Below, in pieces: positions 58,001 through 64,000 of a stretch of 64,000 nucleotides of DNA; position 1 is the first letter of the stretch, and each line of letters starts with the position of its first letter. Source of the stretch: Macrothele yani (Eukaryota > Arthropoda > Arachnida > Araneae > Macrothelidae). The stretch spans positions 16,841,921 through 16,905,920 of the forward strand of contig CM077005.1 of NCBI GenBank assembly GCA_039090855.1, read 5' to 3'. The position numbers and the translations under genes were made by a program. The notes under the pieces were generated by a model, which ran no database searches, had not been told where the DNA came from, and worked only from the letters and a program-made list of their open reading frames with translations.

Positions 58001-58068
58001 GAGGAAATAGAGTTGAAATTTTTTTCATTGGAAGTATAGGGAGCAAAATCACTAGAGGTCCACCTTAA

Positions 58069-59375
58069 TGGGTCATTCCATCATGTTTCAACAATGCTTG
58101 TTGCTCCACCATTTTTAAAAAATCTGAATTTTTTTTTTTTTTATATAACTCATCTTTTATTGTTTATTGTGTCTGTTTTGGTTCTTGCTATTTCACACTA
58201 AATTGTTATTTTAAGCTTAGAGGCTGTTGTTTTTGTCAACAGCCTTAGGATCACTAAAAATTTCAGATAAAATGTTAACATTACACCTAATTCTTAATAT
58301 AAAATTAATTAAAAACATGAAAATTCTGTTTCTACTCATTCGCCATAAGAGGTAGACATAATTCAACTTTGACACAAGGTTTTTTTTTATGAGTTAATGA
58401 AGTAAGTGAAAAAGCACTGTCTGCTATGGTAAATTTTAACCTTGCCATGTTTCATAAATTTCGAATTGAAGCACCCATATTTTCTGATGTCAAAAGACAA
58501 GAAATGCCAGTAACAACACACAACTGTAGCACGAGTTTCACATCTCCTAATGCTACAACTATCATGGACTACGTGACAAGGCGGATGGGGGGGGTTAGAG
58601 GGGAGAATGGGCCTACCTTCTTGGCTGCCTCAACTTACATTACAAAAAAAATGCTTTAATTTTTTACTCTATTTTTCATTAGCTTTTTTGTTCTGGTGGA
58701 ATTTCAAAACATCCATTTTTCGTCCCCCCTACCCCCCCCCCCAAAAAAAAAAAACTATGTACACCCCTGTAACAAGGGCAACATGCTCCAAATGATTGCC
58801 TAAAATTACAGCAGCTGGTATGGATATATTAAATATTAGTCGATTTGTGTATTTGTTTAGTTATTGAAGTAACCATAGGCAATAATTTATTTGGGGGATT
58901 CACGAAGAACTTAGCGTCATAATTTCCAAGATTTAATTCTAAAGTTCTTGACACACGAACAGAAACCCTAAAATTTTCTTCGCAGCGGAATTTTATGCAA
59001 AACTTAGGTGAGTTTAAAAAGCTTCTAGGTGAAAATTAGGGAGGAGGGGGCTTATTTTAGTCAGGGGTGCTTTCGAACCCTTAACTTCGCTGACGAAAAT
59101 AGTCTCCTCAGATGCCATTTCCTCCAAAGCTCAGGAAAAGGCAGAAACATTTCATGAATTGCGGAAAAAAAACCTTTTCTTTGTAAATATGTTATAGCTC
59201 AAGAGGGCACAGCACGAACTTTGACAGCTATTGCAAATTTTTCTACAGATTTACACTAAGGTAACAGCACTATATAACTTTGTAATTGGAAATTTTTTCC
59301 TAGCTTGCTTCGTTTACAAGATAGCTCGTGGCACCCTCGTATTGGGGCGGGGAAGCCTTGGGGGTCACTCACATA
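58069..59375. other. Non-coding interval
   Basis: No gene recognised. G- and C-rich homopolymer runs occur near 58588 and 58729. TATGTACACCCCTG at 58757 resembles a hAT terminal sequence, but no partner was found. Confidence 0.55.
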
Positions 59376-59527
59376 CAGGGCGGCCAACAATCCACTTTTT
59401 ATATCTCCAAAATCACAAGCAAATATCTCCAGAAAATCACCAGATTTAAGGAAGAAATCAGCAGTGCCGTATTACACAAGTCTGAAACGAAAAATAAGTT
59501 ATATATATATCAATGAACGCTAAGACC

Positions 59528-59760
59528 AAACAACATGCGAACTTTTAAAAACCTTAATGAATGTTAAGCCCAAGGATTTAGAGTAAAATAATATGTACAT
59601 GCAATAAAACTGAGAATAAAATCATGATAAAGTTAAAAAAACGAACAACATGCAGACTTTTAAAACTTTAATGAACGTTGAAACCAAGGACGTAGAGTTA
59701 AATTACATGCAAATGCAATAAAATTCAGAGAATAAAACAATGACGTAGTTAAAGGAACGG
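59528..59760. repeat. Two-copy tandem repeat, 117-bp period, in the hAT 3' region
   Basis: CAACATGCGAACTTTTAAAA at 59528 recurs with changes at about 59645, followed in both by AATGAA(C/T)GTT, TAGAGT and ATGCAATAAAA. It lies between the transposase stop and the element end. Confidence 0.85.
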
Positions 59761-60121
59761 ATATATATTTTATATGTTGTTAATATTGTGAATTCAGCTG
59801 GCTATATATAGCTGGCTATGATATACTAAACATTTGGCAAGAATATGAGTTCTCAATAGCAGAAGAGTTAATTGAAGGACCCATAAAAAATGAAAATGTG
59901 ATATAAGATGGAATATATCCCCATCACATGAACATTTTGTATTAATATTTCAAACAATTTCTTAGTGTATTACTTACACAGCTGAAGACTTAAATATACT
60001 TCCTGTCATCCATGTATAATTTACAAGTTTGGACATTAATTTATCTCCGGATTAGCTTTGTAAGAAAACTGAACAATTTTACAGTATATAAATAAAGACA
60101 ATGTTTTATCAGTCAGTCTGC

Positions 60122-62102
60122 TCAAAAGTTTTCATCGTCTGAATATGGCATCTGAGAAGATGATGATTGACCCTCTGTAAATCTGTCATAACTTGCCATT
60201 GTGGCAATTTTTTCAACTACTTCTTTTGGAAGCTCATATTCATGACAACACTTGCCCTCACATTTCATACCGAACTTTGTGTTCAGTATGCTGACTAAAG
60301 TGTCAGTTTTCATTGTATTTCTGGTTTTGTTTTTTACATGATTTACATAACTGAAAACTCGTTCAACATCTGCATTCGAATGTAGAAGTGTTAAAACATG
60401 TAACGCAAAATCAGAAAGTTCCTTAAAAGGATTTTCTCCTGTTGAGTCCTTGTATGAAGCTATTTCACGCCACAGTTTTACAGTGTCATGAACTTCAGTC
60501 CATTTGACATAATGCAAATTTCGCCATTGTCTATCAATCTGCGTTAATATAGATGCATCGGAATTAAAAAGTGCTGCTAAATTTACAACAGAAGCCTTCA
60601 GTGGTCTTAAACATTCTGATGCAGATAACAAAGACATATGCTGCAAAATCTCAATGTTCGATGGCAATCGTTTTCTGAGCTGGGCTACAAGTTCCTTCAA
60701 GAACAGAACACATTTTTTGCGCATATCCTTTTCAATATTTTCTGAAAGTGTGCTTTTGCGCATTTCAAGTTCAAATTGGTATCCTAAGTATGGGGAAGGA
60801 TCCAAATGGTCTTCAATCACTACTGAGAAAACATCCAATTTCATTCCAGGCATTAAAAGTTTTCCACACAAAGACTTCAATAAGAAAATCAGATCATCAA
60901 GCAACTTAGTTGGGGTCTTGCTTTTCAGACTGAAATTTTAAGTTAACCATATTTACTTCACGTAAAATGGGTTGAAGGAAAAGAAGAAACAAATAATTTT
61001 GCTTGTCAGCATACATCATGTGCAACTGGTCTGCTGTATAGCACCTCTCCGTAGAGTGAGCAATACTGAAATGCGTTTTAAGTTCTTCCCATTGCTGCAG
61101 TATTCGTGATACTGTTGCTTCTATAGACAACCATCGTGTCTGACTTACCTGTGGAATCTTTAACGGTGATTTATTATCATTGATTAAGCAATATAATTGT
61201 TTGTATACAGACTGGCGAAGTGCCGAGTGTGAAAACCAGTTATAAGTCTCCTTGATGAGAAATTCTAAATGTCTTGGAAGAAATTCAGATGCAGCATGGG
61301 AAATACACAGTTGTAAAGAATGACAAACACACCTTACAAGTTGTAGATTAGGAACTGCTTCCTTCAGTTAGCTGTACACACCATTATTGACACCAACCAT
61401 TACTGATGCGTTATCAGTTCCAATGGCTGCAAGCTTTTTTATATCCAGTCCCTTTCGGTTAAGCATCTCTTTAACAGCATTGCAGATGCTATCAGCTGTG
61501 CCATCAGATAATTCAGCCAAATCAAGAAAAGTAACTACAATGTCATTTTTTAGCACTGAATAGTAACGAATTGTAGCAGCTAATAACTTGTTGACAGAGA
61601 TGTCATTACTCTCATCTATTAATATGCTGTATGGCTGTTCACCAATATCTTTTCTCAAACTAGTTTCAAAATGTGGTGCAAGTACATTTCGAATGACTTG
61701 TCCACACTTGGTTCGGTGCAATTTCAAAGATTGTGTACATTTCCTGTCCTTAAAGCTTTCCTTGCACATTTCACTTAGGTGATCCACACTTCTAAAGGTG
61801 CTGTGCTGAGCAATATACAGGCACATCTTTCCCTCAGCTACTTTGGCTTCATTATTTAGTGGAGTGAAGCTAGATGTTATTGGCTTCTGCTGCAATTTTC
61901 CACTCAGCCCTTCTGCCGCTTTCTTATGCTTTACAGTACCCATATGTTTTTCTAAATCCGAGTATTTTGGAGATAAATGACACTTACAAAATTTGCAGAA
62001 ACACTTAGCACTATCCCCTTGAATTTCCATCAACCATGTTTTAAATTTATCATCTTTTAACCATTCCTTTCTAAATCTTTGGCTATACTGTGTTTTACCC
62101 AT
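60122..62102 (-). pseudogene. hAT transposase, nearly intact
   Basis: Starts MGKTQYSQRFRKEWLKDDKF at 62102. A BED-like zinc finger (CFCKFC followed by HMGTVKH) comes at about residues 34-60. The RNase H-like core has SILIDESNDISVNKLL (first D), IGTDNASVMVG (second D), LVRCVCHSLQLCISHA, and SQTRWLSIEATV. The C-terminal dimerisation domain has LHSNADVERVFSYVNHVKNK with the catalytic E. It ends SDDENF at 60122, about 660 residues in total. Only two lesions are seen: a TAA near 61365 after NNGVYS and a frameshift near 60910. The gene is the sole one in the element. Confidence 0.94.
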
Positions 62103-62992
62103 GGTTCAACAATTCATGGAAGACACACACAAAAAAAAAAAGCCTTTTGATTACACTTAGTATCAAATGAACATTGATGTCTGAGAAGAGAAAAAAATAG
62201 CTTTCTTTTCCAACTGCTGCAGAAACAGAAATGAGACATGACAATGTCAGTCACAAACTAACCCAAACCATATACATGGGAAGAAACAAAAAAGACAATA
62301 AAATGTAAAAATAAGAAACTTACCCGCTTAGAATTTATGACCCAGCCATATGTTTGTCAAAATCTTCCCACTTCCGTTGACCCTTGGTTTTAATATTCCT
62401 TGGTCCAGATTTTGGCTGCGGGGAGAAATCTCACTTGAAGGGTAGGTATTCACCGGACACGGATACACAATCACCCAAATTGAACCAATGTCCCAAGAGG
62501 GGAGGGTGAAAGCTGTGGTCGGGGAACACTGTCAGCCCACCATAATGTAAGGAAGTCTTTCTCATAAACCAGCAGATGGTCCTACTGTCTGCCCTGAAGA
62601 TACGAGATACTACATGGAAACCACCTGGACCTGGTCGCGGTCTTGTAGTTGGAAGTTGGAACCATCGAACTCGACGTTCACGGTTAGGGTTGCAATTTGA
62701 CAAAAACAGAGTAAGACAAAAAATCTCCAGATTTCTCGCTAGATGAGGAACGATATCTCTAGTATTGAGACATGTCGCTGGAATGATATTTTTGTCACCA
62801 GATGTAAATCAATATCTCCAGATCTGGCGACAAAATCGCTAAGTTGGTCACCCTGCTCACATATCCCTTAAATATATCGTATCATCTCTTATCAACACCC
62901 ATTGACTCTGTTTTTCTGTTAAAATTCATTTTCAAGTTATTAAAGTGAGCTGCGACTTTTAGAAATACCTTATATATACGTATATACATATA

Positions 62993-64000
62993 CACTATCT
63001 ACCAACAAGTAATTGGACACCTGTGATAGCAAAGGAAAACGAAGTTTATTCACCTTCAATAGTTGGTGGAGCCTCCACGAGCGCCGATTACAGCTGCGAC
63101 CCTCCGGGGTATACTCTCAACCAGGCGTTGTACGACAGCTAGCGGTATTTTCTTCCACTCGGCTTGGAGAAGACAGATCAGTTCCTTCACCGATTTCGGA
63201 CGGTAGGGGCACCCCTTAAGTCGACGCTCCAACTCGTCCCAGAGGTGCTTGATAGGGTTAAGGTCCGGGCTCTGCGCAGGCCAATCCATTCGATTAACCC
63301 CACTGTCACCATACCAAGCCATGGTGGACCTCACACAACATGACAGGTGGCATTGTCATCCTGAAAGTAACATGGGTCCACCCCGTAAAACTGCCACAAT
63401 GTAGGAAGCGCATGGTCATCCAAAATGGTGCAGTAGGTCTCGGCGTCCAGTCTACCAGGAATTGCGACCAAGGGTCCCGTGCCATACCTGGAGAAACACC
63501 TCCATACAATAATTCCACCACCGCCGAACTTCACAGTTGGCACAATACATTCCGGCAGGAGGCGTTCTCCAGGCAGACGCCAAACCCAGACCCTGCCATC
63601 CGAACGGTAGAGGGTGAACCTTGATTCGTCGCTCCAGAGAACCTGTTTCCAGTGTTTAACGGTCCACTGTCGACGTTCTTTGCACCACGTTAGCCGAGCA
63701 GAGCTATTGGACTTGGTGATCAAAGGCTTGTGGGCAGCAGCACGATCATGATAACAGAGCAGATGGGCTTCCTTACAGATGGTATTCATCGAAAGAACAC
63801 TCCCGGATGCCTGTTGAAACTCCTGGCGGATGTGGCACATCGATTTGGTGTGGTTCTTCCGAATTTCTCTGGCCAGCACCGGTCGGTCTTTAACTCCCAG
63901 TTTTGTGGGTCTGCTGGGTCGGGGCACATTCCGACAGTCACCTCTCATCTCCCATTTGCCAATCAAGTAGGCCACTGTCGATTTTGGGAACTTCAACTCG
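62993..64000 (-). mobile_element. Tc1-type transposon D, cut by window end
   Basis: The left end CACTATCTACCAACAAGTAA is preceded by TA at 62991-62992. The other end lies beyond the window. The minus strand carries the transposase listed next. Confidence 0.88.
63056..63996 (-). pseudogene. Tc1 transposase (element D), catalytic E replaced
   Basis: The N-terminus is beyond the window. The first visible part is MKFPKSTVAYLIGKWEMRGD (second helix-turn-helix), then VLWSDESRFTLYRSDGRVWV (first D) and DPCYFQDDNATCHVV (second D). After a small deletion near 63320 the frame changes and reads DWPAQSPDLNPIKHLWDELE. Here lysine stands where the catalytic glutamate (NPIEHLWDEL) is expected. The gene ends ARGGSTNY at 63056. 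Apart from that change and the single frame break it is well preserved. Confidence 0.92.

Larger units (their letters stand above)
56223..58064. mobile_element. 1.84 kb TTAA-flanked element, copy 3
   Basis: TTAA at 56219-56222 and 58065-58068. The terminal inverted repeats extend about 40 bp: TCTAGTGATTTTGCTCCCTA lies near the left end and its complement near the right. The left part is itself a foldback centred near 56460. The right part (about 57170-58000) is made of diverged tandem units containing TTCCGTTTTCGGAAA-like words. No transposase is recognisable. Confidence 0.8.
59376..62855 (-). mobile_element. hAT transposon with perfect 8-bp target duplication
   Basis: The left end CAGGGCGGCCAACAATCC and the complement of the right end (CAGGGTGACCAACTTAGC) form short inverted repeats. 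CTCACATA occurs immediately outside both ends, at 59368-59375 and 62856-62863, the 8-bp duplication expected for hAT. Length is 3480 bp, with one transposase gene on the minus strand. Subterminal ATCTCCAGAT-type words repeat near both ends. Confidence 0.96.

Noticed and set aside
62431..62703. 90-codon frame upstream of the hAT transposase
   Set aside because: It lies inside the hAT element between gene and end. It has no recognised domain and is probably untranslated region.
1..64000. CRISPR arrays, operons or prokaryotic defence systems
   Set aside because: The window is eukaryotic, and its tandem repeats lack the short-repeat and unique-spacer layout of CRISPR.

Overview
This window is AT-rich eukaryotic DNA, most likely from an invertebrate animal with a large, repeat-laden genome. 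An arthropod, perhaps a chelicerate, is my guess, but nothing here fixes the clade. It shows split coding exons with splice signals, tRNA-derived SINEs, Penelope-like and copia retroelements, and many Tc1/mariner, Tigger and hAT transposons. There are no operons and no bacterial signals.

The one host gene I can support is an SH3BGRL-family gene (small thioredoxin-fold protein with an LPPQIF segment) on the minus strand. One exon lies at 53920-54102 and the next at 40269-40418. They join in phase 0 across an intron of about 13.5 kb that is almost entirely transposon. The first exon was not found, and the 3' end is uncertain; a very short terminal exon near 23.53 kb is a weak candidate.

Layout. 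0.4-1.1 kb: copia pol relic with a SINE. 2.9-4.2 kb: foldback repeat and a broken hAT transposase. 5.4-10.3 kb: SINEs in otherwise featureless AT-rich DNA. 10.4-16.2 kb: an unexplained exon-like ORF, a foldback, then a 4.65 kb palindrome built head-to-head from a reverse-transcriptase element. 16.7-21.9 kb: a TTAA-flanked MITE, a hAT-type MITE with a nested foldback, and a SINE interrupted by a second foldback. 24-27 kb: minisatellite, RT relic and tRNA-like repeats. 27.1-32.6 kb: internally deleted hAT, pogo/Tigger remnant and a Penelope-like element with near-identical flanking repeats and a GIY-YIG domain. 35-40 kb: two Tc1 elements, one full of tandem duplications, and a TTAA MITE. 42.6-53.7 kb (host intron): mariner, Tc1, split mariner, Tigger and a 1.3 kb inverted repeat. 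54-64 kb: mariner, SINE, a 1.84 kb TTAA element, a hAT with a perfect 8-bp target duplication, and a Tc1 cut by the window edge.

The most interesting thread is a hairpin motif resembling a hammerhead-ribozyme core (TGAWGA, hairpin, GAAAGCT). It recurs in the Penelope-like element and in several unrelated-looking foldback repeats. Together with 12-16 bp target duplications around two foldbacks, this suggests that the foldbacks are non-autonomous Penelope-type retroelements and not DNA-transposon MITEs. All transposase and RT genes seen here carry stops, frameshifts, deletions or lost catalytic residues. The hAT at 59.4-62.9 kb and the Tigger at 49.2-51.5 kb are the least damaged.
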